Shown in pieces: positions 45,789-55,824 of a stretch of DNA of 64,000 bases. Where the stretch lies: the NCBI GenBank assembly GCA_016720835.1, contig JADKJW010000031.1:124001-188000 (forward strand), in the 5' to 3' direction. The DNA comes from Ignavibacteria bacterium (GTDB lineage Bacteria > Bacteroidota > Ignavibacteria > SZUA-365). The notes below the pieces were generated by a model, which was not told where the DNA came from, searched no databases, and was given only the letters and a program-made list of their open reading frames with translations. Both the position numbers and the translations under genes were made by a program. Every line of letters begins with the position of its first letter. Positions within the stretch are counted from its first letter, which is position 1.

Positions 45789-46013
45789 TCCCTATCCCAG
45801 AACGCACCTTATCGTCGAAGCACAATAGAACGGCAATTCCTCCCTGCCACCGATCCGGAAATTGCCCGTACGCCACGCGCCCGTTTCCCGTTTGTGTTTC
45901 ATCGTTGTTCTTCCGCGCCCGCGAGTTTCCGTTGCCTCGGCAACTCGTCGGCGGCGCCTGATTGAACACACGCGTTCACCCAAATCTTATCCATTAGAAG
46001 AGAGTTGCATGCC

Positions 46014-49000
46014 ATGAAAAATCGCTACGCGACCATTGCGTTGAGCGTGATGCTGTTCGCGGCCTTCGGCCTCGCGGGCGTCCACGCCCAGACGACCATC
46101 ACCATCGGGACGGGGACCGGCACCTCGTCTTATCCCGTGTATCTGCTATGGGAGTACAGTGGCTCGGTGGCATTGTACACGTCAGCGGACCTCGGACAGG
46201 CCGGCTGGAATTGCGGCTCGGGGACCATCACGAATCTGAAATGGAACGTCTCCACCTCGTCGAGCTACACGGGTGGCACCATCCGCATCTACATGAAGAA
46301 CACGACACAAACCAGTGTCTCTTCCGGCGCGATCGATACCTCCGGGACGCTCGTGTGGGCCGGATCGAATCCGGGCTTCACGTCGACGGGCTGGAAAGAC
46401 TTCAGTTTGCAGAATCCTTTCAGCTACACGAGCGGCAGCAACGTCCTCGTGACGGTGTTCCGGCAGGACAACAACTGGAGCAGCTCCGCGTCATTCACCT
46501 ACACAACGGCTTCCGGGATGCATTCCTCAGACGCGAATGATGGCGCACTTCCGGCATCGCTGACCTCGAATTCGAACCGCCCGAACATCCAGATGACGTT
46601 CTCGGCAAACTGCGCGCAGCCGCCCGCGATCACGATCAACTCGGCGCCGACTTGCCCGTCCTCGTCAAATCAGAGCGTCAACTCCACTATTACTGTCTCC
46701 GGTGGTACGGTGAGCGACGCGCGCGTGTGGTTCCGCAAGAATGCCGGCACCTGGTACAACTCTACGGCAACGACGATCAGCGGCTCGACCTACACATTTA
46801 CGATCAACCACACGACTCTGGGTGGCGTGACGGGCGGCGATCTCGTGGAATGGTATCTCGGCGCCCTTTCGAGCGCCAGTCTCAGCATCACCTCGCCGTA
46901 CGGCGGCGGCGGCAATCCTCCGGGCACCACGCCTCCGGCCACGTTCTACTCCTACAAGATTCCTCCCGCGCTCCCGTACCTCGAGTCCTTCGAAGGCGGG
47001 ACGGCGGGCTGGACCTTCGGCGGCACGAACAGCAGCTGGCGCCGCGGAACACCTCCCGCAACACTCGGCGGCGCGGCATTCCAGGGGACGAACGCTCTTG
47101 TGTGCAGCGACCCTGCAAATGCCAATCAGTACCATGACGCGGAAGCATCCTGGGCCATGTCGCCTACGTTCAGCTTCACCGGCGCTCCTTCTGATCCGGT
47201 GCTCGTATTCGAACACAAGTACAGCTTCGAATCCGGCTGGGATGGCGGCAAGGTGGAGTACACGACCAACGGCGGCGCGAGTTGGAGCCAGCTCGGCACG
47301 CTCAACGACGCGAACGGTTTGAACTGGTATGACGCTGCCTCTGTCAATGGTTGCAGCGGTCCCGTGTTCAGTCCGACCTCCTCGGTGTGGAGGCATTCCG
47401 TGCGCACGCTCAGCGGCCTCGCGGGCCAGGGATGTGTGCAGCTTCGCTTCTGGTTCTGCTCCGACGGCTCCGTCATGGCGCCGGGCTGGGCTATCGACAA
47501 CGTGCAGGTGGGCTTCTTCCCGCAGAAGGATGTGCAGGTTGCCTCGGTCAATCTGAGCTATGCGGCCAACCGCTGGGCCTTCGTCGAGACGCTCCCGCAC
47601 AGCGTGACCGCGAACATCCAGAACAACGGCTGGGAAGCGAATCCGACCACGGTGACGCTCGTGTACAAACTGGGCAGCGCGCCCACCAGCGCCGTTGACG
47701 GCGTGGCGCAGACGTTCACTCCGACGTGGGTGAGCGGCAAGGCCTCGTGCACATTCACGACACCGATCGTCCCCGCAGCTGCCGGTCCGATCAACCTCTA
47801 CGTGAAGGCGTTCTACACGGGTGATCTCGTCCCTGCAAACGATCAGGTGCTCTATCCGGCAACCATCCAGGGCATCAAGGTCTTCGGCTTCGAGAACTTC
47901 GAAGGCCTTGTCACGGGCGGTCCGAATTGGAGGACAGGCTGGTCGCACCTGAACAACGGCGGCGCCAACGGCTGGACGCTTGGGACCACCGGACTCTCGG
48001 GTTCCGCGCAGCCGACCGTCGCGTTCTGGTCGCCTGACGGCAATCCGAACGAAACACTCATCAGTCCGCCCGCGCTGCTCGCGGCGGGCGCGAGCTATCG
48101 CGTGCAGTTCAAGGCCGCGGTCAATAACGGATCGGCGACGGTGAAATTGCTCTTCGGCAAGACGGCGGATCCGGCAACGATGACCGTGATCAATACCTGG
48201 ACGGTGTCGAACACCTCGTTCCAACCGATGCTCGGCCCCATCGTCGGTGTCGCTCCGTACTTCAATACGGATCCTGCCGGCGCATCGAACTACTACATCG
48301 CGTTCCAGATCGTCGCCCCGGTGACCACGACGGGTTCGGTGCAGATCGACGACGTCATCCTCGACGAGAATCCGACGCCACCGCCGAAAATCGGCTACGG
48401 CCTGCCGGGCACTCCCAACGGACAGCATGTCGACAACGCGGCGGTGCCCTTGCAGCTCTTTGCGATCTACAAGAAGCCGGGCGTGATCAACCATGCCTAC
48501 GAAGTCGTGAGCACGACGTACAACTACGGCGCGCCGGGCGACTTCCTCTGGGACGTCGTCTCCAACACGCCGTGGATCAAGATCACGAAGTCCGTGGCGA
48601 ATCCCACGCAGTATCTTGCCTCGAATCCGTTCCTTCCCGCGCGTCCGCGGCAGCTGCAGACCTTCACCCTCGAAGTCGATCCCACGCAGTTCCTGCCGGG
48701 CACGTACACGGGTTCCCTGACCATGTACGGCAAACTCTACAACTCGCAGTATCCCGCGGGCATCTCGGCGACCAACGAGCCGTATCCCGTGACGGTGCAG
48801 CTGAACGTGACCAGTGCGGGTTCCGGCGTTCCGGGCGCTCCGACAAGTCTGAAGGCCTGCGTGAGCACGATGCCCGCGTCGGTGACGCCGTACCTGTTCA
48901 AGGACGGCACCGGGAAGACCTTCGCGGCGGTGACGGTCACTTCCGGCGCGATCCCGAGCATGTGCATCGAGGCCTTCCCGGCACAGCTTCCCGCCGGCAT

Positions 49001-49574
49001 CGCGCGCTACCGCTACGTGGAGCGCTACTTCAAGGTGACGGCCGGCGGTTCGGGCTGGACGGCGAATATCGACTGGTACTACACGGACTCTGAAGCGGCC
49101 GCGGGCGGTATCACCGCGCCGAACAAGCTGCGTTGCATCCGCCAGCTGACCTCGGGCGGCGTGTGGCAGGACCCGACGATCGGGGTGACATCCACTTCCG
49201 TTCCGGCTTCCTACTACGTGCGCGGCACGGGCTACACCCCGGCCAACATCAGCGGCAACCACGCGCTGGTGACGAACTGGGTGCCGAAGGCGGGCAGCTC
49301 CACGATCCCGACCGGCTACGCCCTGGGTCAGAACTATCCGAACCCGTTCAACCCGAGCACGAAGATCGACTTCTCCGTTCCTGAGGACGGACAGGTTCGC
49401 CTGGCGGTGTACAACAGCCTCGGCGACGAAGTTGCGACGCTGGTCAACGAAGTGGTCTCCGCCGGATCCTACAGCGTGACGTTCGACGCTTCGACCCTGC
49501 CGAGCGGCATGTACGTGTACCGCCTGATCTCCGGGAACTTCTCGGAATCCAGGACGATGATGCTCGCGAAGTAA
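46014..49574 (+). CDS. Type IX-secreted surface protein, paralogue B (intact)
   Basis: A 1,186-aa intact version of the upstream gene. ATG 46014 follows a GAAGAGAG purine stretch; TTG 46005 is less likely. Signal peptide SVMLFAAFGLAGVHAQ. The same domain order is seen: N-terminal glycine/threonine-rich region, Ig-like region (DARVWFRKNAGTWYNST), MAM/jelly-roll blocks (LPYLESFEGGTAGWTFGG, VLVFEHKYSFESGWDGG), CARDB-like region, a BACON-like LWDVVSNTPWIKITKS segment, and the sorting domain (NYPNPFNPST, VYNSLGDEVATLVNEV, GMYVYRLISGNF). No catalytic motif is apparent. Exported by Sec, then likely by the type IX system. Large identical blocks with paralogue A, mainly in the C-terminal half, suggest recent duplication or gene conversion. 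Confidence 0.87.
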   Translation: MKNRYATIALSVMLFAAFGLAGVHAQTTITIGTGTGTSSYPVYLLWEYSGSVALYTSADLGQAGWNCGSGTITNLKWNVSTSSSYTGGTIRIYMKNTTQTSVSSGAIDTSGTLVWAGSNPGFTSTGWKDFSLQNPFSYTSGSNVLVTVFRQDNNWSSSASFTYTTASGMHSSDANDGALPASLTSNSNRPNIQMTFSANCAQPPAITINSAPTCPSSSNQSVNSTITVSGGTVSDARVWFRKNAGTWYNSTATTISGSTYTFTINHTTLGGVTGGDLVEWYLGALSSASLSITSPYGGGGNPPGTTPPATFYSYKIPPALPYLESFEGGTAGWTFGGTNSSWRRGTPPATLGGAAFQGTNALVCSDPANANQYHDAEASWAMSPTFSFTGAPSDPVLVFEHKYSFESGWDGGKVEYTTNGGASWSQLGTLNDANGLNWYDAASVNGCSGPVFSPTSSVWRHSVRTLSGLAGQGCVQLRFWFCSDGSVMAPGWAIDNVQVGFFPQKDVQVASVNLSYAANRWAFVETLPHSVTANIQNNGWEANPTTVTLVYKLGSAPTSAVDGVAQTFTPTWVSGKASCTFTTPIVPAAAGPINLYVKAFYTGDLVPANDQVLYPATIQGIKVFGFENFEGLVTGGPNWRTGWSHLNNGGANGWTLGTTGLSGSAQPTVAFWSPDGNPNETLISPPALLAAGASYRVQFKAAVNNGSATVKLLFGKTADPATMTVINTWTVSNTSFQPMLGPIVGVAPYFNTDPAGASNYYIAFQIVAPVTTTGSVQIDDVILDENPTPPPKIGYGLPGTPNGQHVDNAAVPLQLFAIYKKPGVINHAYEVVSTTYNYGAPGDFLWDVVSNTPWIKITKSVANPTQYLASNPFLPARPRQLQTFTLEVDPTQFLPGTYTGSLTMYGKLYNSQYPAGISATNEPYPVTVQLNVTSAGSGVPGAPTSLKACVSTMPASVTPYLFKDGTGKTFAAVTVTSGAIPSMCIEAFPAQLPAGIARYRYVERYFKVTAGGSGWTANIDWYYTDSEAAAGGITAPNKLRCIRQLTSGGVWQDPTIGVTSTSVPASYYVRGTGYTPANISGNHALVTNWVPKAGSSTIPTGYALGQNYPNPFNPSTKIDFSVPEDGQVRLAVYNSLGDEVATLVNEVVSAGSYSVTFDASTLPSGMYVYRLISGNFSESRTMMLAK

Positions 49575-49598
49575 CCCTCGCGGACAGGTTTTCCCCTC

Positions 49599-49640
49599 AG
49601 CGGCCCGTACCGGATTTCCGGCGCGGGCCGCTCTTTTTTT
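49599..49640 (+). terminator. Intrinsic terminator after paralogue B
   Basis: AGCGGCCCGTACCGG, loop ATTT, CCGGCGCGGGCCGCT (one U-G wobble and one A-C mismatch) then a run of seven U. Clearly homologous to the terminator at 45585. Confidence 0.93.
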
Positions 49641-49662
49641 AGCGAAAAGCAATACCAGAGTG

Positions 49663-49693
49663 TTGCGCTTGGAATCGGCATTTCGTAGTTTCT
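49663..49693 (+). promoter_or_regulatory. Predicted promoter TTGCGC-N17-TAGTTTCT
   Basis: TTGCGC at 49663-49668, TAGTTTCT at 49686-49693, 17-nt spacer; leader of about 230 nt to ATG 49925. The rest of the gap 49641-49924 has no gene. Confidence 0.6.
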
Positions 49694-49924
49694 GGGGAAT
49701 GATACAACGCCATCTCGTGCCCGTGCCAAGCACGTAACGATTCTCTCTGTACATGGATTGAAACTCCACAGGAACTGTGCCGCGCCCAGGCTGCCGCAAC
49801 GGCATCATGGCCATGCGCTCACCGGAGCGTGATCGCCGCGGTCCGGCTTGACGCGGTTCCGAACAACAGACCTTCAGATATTTTTCTGCACACACTCTCA
49901 CACGATTCACCAATCGGAGGCCCC

Positions 49925-52581
49925 ATGAAATTTCCATCGGTACGACACATTGCAGCGCTCTCCCTGTTCGCTCTGCTGCTGCTCCCGAAGGGAGCATTCG
50001 GCGCGATATACTTCACGGAAGGATTTGAATCTTCATGGTCCAACTGCCCGGGCGGGTGGACGTATGCCAATAATGGCGCGCCATGGTACGCCTCAACCGG
50101 CACGACCTTCTGGTGGAACTACAATTATGTCTCGCCCCACGGCGGATCCTACATGGCGTTTCAGGACAACTACAACTACAGCAGCGGATCGTATGCGCGG
50201 ATGACCAGTCCGACAATCAACCTGTCGACCTCCACACAGTCGCGCCTGAGCTTCTGGTACGCGCGAGACGAATGGCCGGGGTATAACGCCGCGCTCACCA
50301 TCCTGATCTCCAGCGACAACGGAACGAACTGGACAACCCTCGCGACCATTACCGCGCCGTCGGCGATGGCCTGGACGCAGATGTACTATCCGATCCCAGC
50401 CGCCTTCAGAACAACAACCTTCAAGGTCGCCATTCAGGGAACTTCCGACTATTACAACCCGATCTGCGTGGATGATCTCGTCGTAGACGACGGCAGCATT
50501 CCCGTCTGCAGCGCGGGCGCCAGCTATCCGTATTACATGGGTATCGGAAATGTGGTCATCAGTACACTCAGTAATTCGTCGACGTGCACCTACAACGGCA
50601 CCGGCTATCAGAACTTCACCACCCTTCCGATGCCGACGCTTCTGGCTGGCTTGTCGTATACCCTTACTGTCGCCGGTTGTGCCAACACCTACGATCAGTA
50701 CGCAATCGCCTTCTTCGACTGGAATCACAACAGCGTGCTCGGTGAAAGTGGCGAGTCGTACTATATCGGTGTTCTTTCCTATTCAGGAACGTCTGTTACC
50801 ATTAGCATCCCTGTACCGGTCTCCGCCGTGGCAGGTCCCACGCTGATGCGAATCCGTACGGATTACTACTACAACAGCATTCCTGGCCCCTGCGGCTACA
50901 CGAGCTATGGCGAAACCGAGGATTACATGGTCAACGTGGTGCCCAACAACAATGCCATCGTGACTGCGCCGACTTCGCTCACGTTCACCGCCGAGCAGAC
51001 CGGTCCGCTGCCTCTTTCTCAGAACCTCAGCCTGACCACGCTGACGAACAATCTTCCTGCATCGTTTGCATGGACCAGTTCCCTGACGCAGACACCGGCA
51101 TGGTTCAGCATCAATCCCACAGCAGGGACTGGAGCGACCACGGTCGCAACGACAGTCACGACGACGGCAATCGCGCCGGCCACCTACAACGGAACATTCA
51201 GTTCGCATCGCCTGTCTCCGCGCCGAAAAGCGTCCCTGTCACGTACAACCTGATCCCGCGCGTGCAGATCGCCACATCAAGCAACCCGATGGTCGTCAAG
51301 CTCGGCTGCGCTCCCGGCGGCAACTACACGAAGTCGGTGCAGATCACGAATATCGGCGGGCATTTTGCCAACGGCCTGATGATGTGGACGGCCACGACGC
51401 TGAACATGGACGTGACGATCCTCACTCCGTCCGGCGTTGAAGGCGGCAACCTCAACTTCACCGTGAACACCACGGGCATGCAGCCGGGCAACACGTATTA
51501 CCGCACGATCACCATCAACGCCTACAACAGCGCGACCAATATCACCGCCTCGAACGGTCCGTTCCAGCTCCAGATCGCCATCGAGTTCGAACCGGCACTG
51601 CCTGTCACCCAGACGAAGCCGGTCGGTGTCGGAACCTACACATCGTTCACGAATTCCCTGGGTGGCGTGGTCGCGGACGTGATGAGCAACAGCGGCGCGA
51701 TCTCCACGTTCACTGTGAACATGACGCCGTGCACCATGCCGACGGGCTTCACCCGCCTCCGCTATGTGCGCCGTCTCTTCCAGTTCTCGCACAACGCGAC
51801 GAACCCGAGTGTGACGATCAAGTTCTACTACACCGCGGGCGAGGCGTATCCGATGGTGACCAACCCGGCATCGCTCCGCGTGTGGCAGCAGCCGATCGCC
51901 AACGGCGCATGGGTGCTCCGTGGCGGTACCAGCAACCCCAACCTCAATCACGTCCAGGCGACCATCACGACGGGCCTCAGCGGTACCTTTGCGCTCGCCC
52001 AGCCGTGGTTCCCGAAGCCGATGACGCTGGCTCTCACCTCGATGTACGACCGCGTGTCGCGCAATGTCGTGCTTCAGTGGAATACGGATATCGCGGTGGA
52101 CGCGGACGGGTTCACCGTCGAGCGCATGAAGGGCGACGATCCTGAAACCGGCATGTGGGAAGTGGTGGGCAGCGTGTCGCCGAACACCTCGGGCCGCTAC
52201 GGCTACGCGGAGCGCGTGACGGAAGAGGGCACCTACCAGTATCGCCTCATCGCGATCGATCGCGACGGCACGGACCGCGAATCGCGTCCGTTCGCCGTCA
52301 ACGTTTCCAATTCGCCGCTGGACTTCGCCATCGAGCAGAATTATCCGAACCCGTTCAATCCGTCGACATCGATTCGCTTCAGCATCCCGCAGACCGTCCA
52401 GGTCAGCGTGAAGGTGTTCGATATGATGTGGCGTGAAGTCGCGACGCTTGTCAATGAGGTGAAAACCGCGGGTTCCTACGACGTCACCTTCGACGCGTCG
52501 AACCTGCCGAGCGGGGCGTACTTCTATCGCATGGAAGCAGGCAGCTTCTCGGCGACGAAGAAGATGAGCCTGATGAAATAA
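49925..52581 (+). pseudogene. GEVED-domain type IX-secreted protein, broken by one frameshift
   Basis: Two frames form one ~885-aa protein with a GGAGG site before ATG 49925 and a signal peptide (HIAALSLFALLLLPKGAFG). Residues 27-180 look like a MAM/jelly-roll lectin-type domain (YFTEGFESSWSNCPGGW, SRLSFWYARDEW). A GEVED domain follows (TYDQYAIAFFDWNHNSV, ending YGETEDYMVNV), common in surface adhesins. After the break near 51199, where one base seems missing (TFSS versus TFQFASPVSAPK), the frame continues through BACON/Ig-like repeats and an Fn3 module (DADGFTVERMKGDD) to the sorting domain (NYPNPFNPST, GAYFYRMEAGSF). Function unknown, probably surface adhesion. Confidence 0.78.
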
Positions 52582-52618
52582 CCATCCCACGGATGATCCT
52601 CTAGAGAACGAGCGGCTG

Positions 52619-52660
52619 AAAAACGGAAAGGCGTCTGTCCGCAGGTGCCTTTCCGTTTTT
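52619..52660 (+). terminator. Intrinsic terminator with A-tract/U-tract arms
   Basis: AAAAACGGAAAGGC (52619-52632) pairs perfectly with GCCTTTCCGTTTTT (52647-52660) around a 14-nt loop. The A/U ends would let it work on both strands, though no minus-strand gene ends here. Confidence 0.9.
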
Positions 52661-52787
52661 CGAAGCCGCGTCCTCACTCCTCACCGCACCACGCCTCTTT
52701 GCACCGGGGAACTCGAGGATCACCGCGTCCGGGCCAGGGAACACCCGCCAGAATCGGCCAAAACAAGGTTCAATGGTCCTTTGTTGC

Positions 52788-52818
52788 TTGACTTTCCGGA
52801 CGTGAATCCGTAGCTTGG
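52788..52818 (+). promoter_or_regulatory. Predicted promoter TTGACT-N17-TAGCTTGG
   Basis: TTGACT at 52788-52793 and TAGCTTGG at 52811-52818 with a 17-nt spacer, about 70 nt before ATG 52886. Confidence 0.75.
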
Positions 52819-52885
52819 TTTCATTCTTTCCATCCGAATTTCATACGATTATTGCCACAGTCTATCATTTAGTGTAGGAGAAATC

Positions 52886-55654
52886 ATGAAACGAGTTCGA
52901 CTGCTCTTGTCATTGTTCGTACTCGGTTTCCTGACCGGCGCCCCCGCGTTTTCGCAGGGAACTCCGCCGTGGGAGTACTGGCAGATGACGCCCGTACCGA
53001 TAACCGATTTTGCCACCGCGACCAGCTCTCTCATCGTGCCGGACGTGTTCACCATTACGGACCTGCAGGTCCTGGTGGACATCGATCATCCGTACACCGC
53101 CGACCTCCGCATCGTGCTTGTCACTCCGCAGGGACCGTACACGCTCTCCCTGTACAATGGCGGCGCGAATGACGACTATCAGAATACGATTTTCGACATG
53201 AACGTCACGAGCTATCCCTGTTCGACGGCGCCGTTGCCGACGTCCGCGATTCCCGGCGACGCCATCAACGCGGCGACGAACCTGACCGCGTTTTTCCGCG
53301 GGATCTACGGCCCGCAGTCCGGAACAACCTTCCAGACCGGTGTCCCCGCAGCCGGCACGTACACGATCCAGGTGTATGACGCCGCGGTTCTGAACACGGG
53401 TATCCTCAAGAAGTGGGCGCTCATTTTCAACCGGTATGCCAAGTACAAGGACGTCCGCTGGGGTTGGGATATCAACCAGCTGTTCAAATGCGGACAGACC
53501 ACGGCTTCGCGCTACCCGTTGCCCTTCATTGATGATGTGACCGCCTTCAGCCCGTCCGCCTATCTGCCGTATACCGTCCACGGCTACCGTCCGGAAGCGG
53601 GTGAAATCTACTATATGGGAGCCATGCAGAATTCCAAGCTGCAGTCGGATACCCGCTTCACCATCCAGCAGCGCTGGCAGAACGGGACCTTGCAGCCGTC
53701 GACGGATTTCGATTTGAATGTTCCCGTCGGACAGTTCAGTCTCGGCTTGATGTACCCCATGCCGAGCATGGTCGGCCCGCTTCAGTTGAATGCAAACATC
53801 TTCCAGCGCGGCGATCTGTTCGCCTCGCGCAATGACAACAGTACCGTGCACAGCGTGCAGGTGACCGCGGGCTCGCTGGCATACGACAATGGCATCGCGG
53901 AAAACACCTTCAACATGCCGGATCTGGATTGCGAGGTTTCCCTGTACCAGACGAGCGCGCAGCAGGTGCTGACCAGCATCGACATCTGGCACGGCAGCGA
54001 TGTGGAACTCGAGCCGGCCACAGGCCCCGCGCGCATCAGCGTCAACGTCTGGGAGGCGAACTCCGGCGTCCCGACCATGCTCATCGCGCAGTCCGGCGGT
54101 GGTTTTCTGAATCTGCCGGAGCAGGGCAACAAGTGGGTTTCCTACGCGATCAGTCCCCCGATCACGCTGCCTGCCGGCATGTACGCATTCGGCATCTGCG
54201 CTGATATCGCCCCGATGACGGGCGGCATCTCTCTCGGCGTCGATCAGGAAGGCAGCCCCTTTGACGACGAAGGCGCCCTGAGCAAATACTACGGACTCGG
54301 GACGGAATTCTGGAGCCCGGATCTGGGGAACACCTGGTACCCCGAAATGTTCCGGTATTTCAGCACGAAGATGATCCGTCCGAACTTCATCCTCGGTTCC
54401 GACGTCGGCGTCATCAAGCTCGAAATGACCCCGACCTTCAAACCGCGCGTGACCTTCGGTTCCTTCGCGCACCATCCCTACCTCCCGAACCTGATCATGA
54501 TCGGAAAGGTCTACATCATGAGCGGTTCCACCACGGTCGGATACAGCGAGCGCCGCGTGTATCTGCAGAATGCTCCGTATATCACGACCATCGATTTCGA
54601 TGATTTCCCCGGCCTCGCGGCGGGCACGTACACGGTCAAGGCCGAGATTGTGCGTTCCGATGATGAAAACCTCATCAACAATTCGTACACCCGCACCTTC
54701 GTGAAATCCTTCGCGCCGGTGATCGTCAGCTCCTATGGAAAAATTGCCGCGAACACCTTCGCGACCATCGAGAAGAACTACGCGTCGATCGGTCTCAACG
54801 TGATCAATGTTGATCGCATGCTCAATCCGGGCCTGCCGACGGACGGAAACGTGCTGTGGGTCGGACCGCTGTCCGTCACCGAGGCGCGCGCCGCCCGCGA
54901 GTTCGTCAGGAACGGCAACGGCTTCTCCGTGCTCCCGTCACCGGACTACGCCCGCGACATCCGCACCGACGTCTTCACGACGATGGCAACGGCCAATGAG
55001 GAAGCGCAGTACGGCAAGGTCCTCATGCAGCAGAAGAACTTCACGTATCCGTCGCTTGCCCTCACTCCCGAAGTCGAGGCGCTCGCCGCCGGTGCATCGC
55101 ACGTCACGCTCGCAAAGTCGGCGGAAGAACGCGAGAGCAATTCGCAGCGGATCGCGCGCAACTTCGCCGATCTCAAGTCGCGTCTCGCCGTCATCGACGG
55201 CCTCGGGAAGCCGAGCATCTCCGAGCGTCCGCTCGGATGGTCCGCCTCCGACGAAATCCGCGTCGAAGCGGAGCGCATCGGTGAATTGTCGGTCGTGACG
55301 GTCCGGGCCAATGCCGTGACCGCAACGCGTCCCGTGGTCGAGGAGATCACCAACCCCGCGGGCTTCGAACTCACGCAGAACTATCCGAACCCGTTCAACC
55401 CGACCACGAACATCGCGTACAACCTGCCGCAGGATGCGCGCGTGTCGATCCGTGTCTACGACCTCCTCGGCCGCCAGATCTCGACGATCGTGGACGGCAC
55501 GATGGGTGCGGGCAAGTACGTCGCCACGTTCAGCGGTTTGACCGATGCGCGCGAGACGGTTGCCAGCGGCATCTACCTCTACCGCATGGAAGCGGCGCCG
55601 CTCGACGGTTCCGCGCCGTATTTCTTCACGAAGCGGATGATCCTGGCGCGCTGA
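52886..55654 (+). CDS. Type IX-secreted protein with P-domain-like N-terminus
   Basis: A 922-aa protein with a clear GTAGGAG site and signal peptide (LLLSLFVLGFLTGAPAFSQ). Residues ~30-180 match the proprotein convertase P domain (ITDLQVLVDIDHPYTADLRIVLVTPQGP, GTYTIQVYDAAVLNTGILKKW), a beta-sandwich common at the ends of Bacteroidota surface proteases, here not preceded by a peptidase. A ~450-residue middle with Ig-like strands and no motif I recognise follows, then a helical charged stretch (AKSAEERESNSQRIARNFADLKSR). It ends in a type IX sorting domain (NYPNPFNPTT, VYDLLGRQISTIVDG, GIYLYRMEAAP). It is intact, unlike two of its three upstream neighbours. Confidence 0.87.
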   Translation: MKRVRLLLSLFVLGFLTGAPAFSQGTPPWEYWQMTPVPITDFATATSSLIVPDVFTITDLQVLVDIDHPYTADLRIVLVTPQGPYTLSLYNGGANDDYQNTIFDMNVTSYPCSTAPLPTSAIPGDAINAATNLTAFFRGIYGPQSGTTFQTGVPAAGTYTIQVYDAAVLNTGILKKWALIFNRYAKYKDVRWGWDINQLFKCGQTTASRYPLPFIDDVTAFSPSAYLPYTVHGYRPEAGEIYYMGAMQNSKLQSDTRFTIQQRWQNGTLQPSTDFDLNVPVGQFSLGLMYPMPSMVGPLQLNANIFQRGDLFASRNDNSTVHSVQVTAGSLAYDNGIAENTFNMPDLDCEVSLYQTSAQQVLTSIDIWHGSDVELEPATGPARISVNVWEANSGVPTMLIAQSGGGFLNLPEQGNKWVSYAISPPITLPAGMYAFGICADIAPMTGGISLGVDQEGSPFDDEGALSKYYGLGTEFWSPDLGNTWYPEMFRYFSTKMIRPNFILGSDVGVIKLEMTPTFKPRVTFGSFAHHPYLPNLIMIGKVYIMSGSTTVGYSERRVYLQNAPYITTIDFDDFPGLAAGTYTVKAEIVRSDDENLINNSYTRTFVKSFAPVIVSSYGKIAANTFATIEKNYASIGLNVINVDRMLNPGLPTDGNVLWVGPLSVTEARAAREFVRNGNGFSVLPSPDYARDIRTDVFTTMATANEEAQYGKVLMQQKNFTYPSLALTPEVEALAAGASHVTLAKSAEERESNSQRIARNFADLKSRLAVIDGLGKPSISERPLGWSASDEIRVEAERIGELSVVTVRANAVTATRPVVEEITNPAGFELTQNYPNPFNPTTNIAYNLPQDARVSIRVYDLLGRQISTIVDGTMGAGKYVATFSGLTDARETVASGIYLYRMEAAPLDGSAPYFFTKRMILAR

Positions 55655-55679
55655 CGCGCACGCCGCTTTTCGTCGATTC

Positions 55680-55719
55680 GAGAGACCGGTCTGCACACGC
55701 GGGCCGGTCTCTCTTTTTT
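55680..55719 (+). terminator. Intrinsic terminator before folP
   Basis: GAGAGACCGG (55680-55689) and CCGGTCTCTC (55704-55713) pair perfectly around a 14-nt loop, followed by six U. The U tract abuts the next -35 element. Confidence 0.9.
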
Positions 55720-55747
55720 GAGCTTCATCCGGTTTTTCCTATTCTTG
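55718..55747 (+). promoter_or_regulatory. Predicted folP promoter TTGAGC-N16-TATTCTTG
   Basis: TTGAGC at 55718-55723 uses the last U of the terminator; TATTCTTG is at 55740-55747. The leader to ATG 55825 is about 70 nt. Confidence 0.6.
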
Positions 55748-55824
55748 CGTGCCGGACACAACGGTGTTCCGTACGCTTCCGGGCCGGCAGCTCTGCACGG
55801 CCCGATCACACGCACCCAGGCGGC

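Noticed and set aside
41819..46013. Shared riboswitch or structured leader in the two surface-protein 5' regions
   Set aside because: The two leaders (about 180 and 220 nt) show no common sequence or evident common hairpins.
46665..49997. 1,110-aa open frame opposite surface protein paralogue B, and the 856-aa one opposite paralogue A (42678-45248)
   Set aside because: Both exist because the GC-rich third positions of the real genes exclude stops. No ribosome-binding site, no domain; their mutual similarity simply mirrors that of the plus-strand paralogues.
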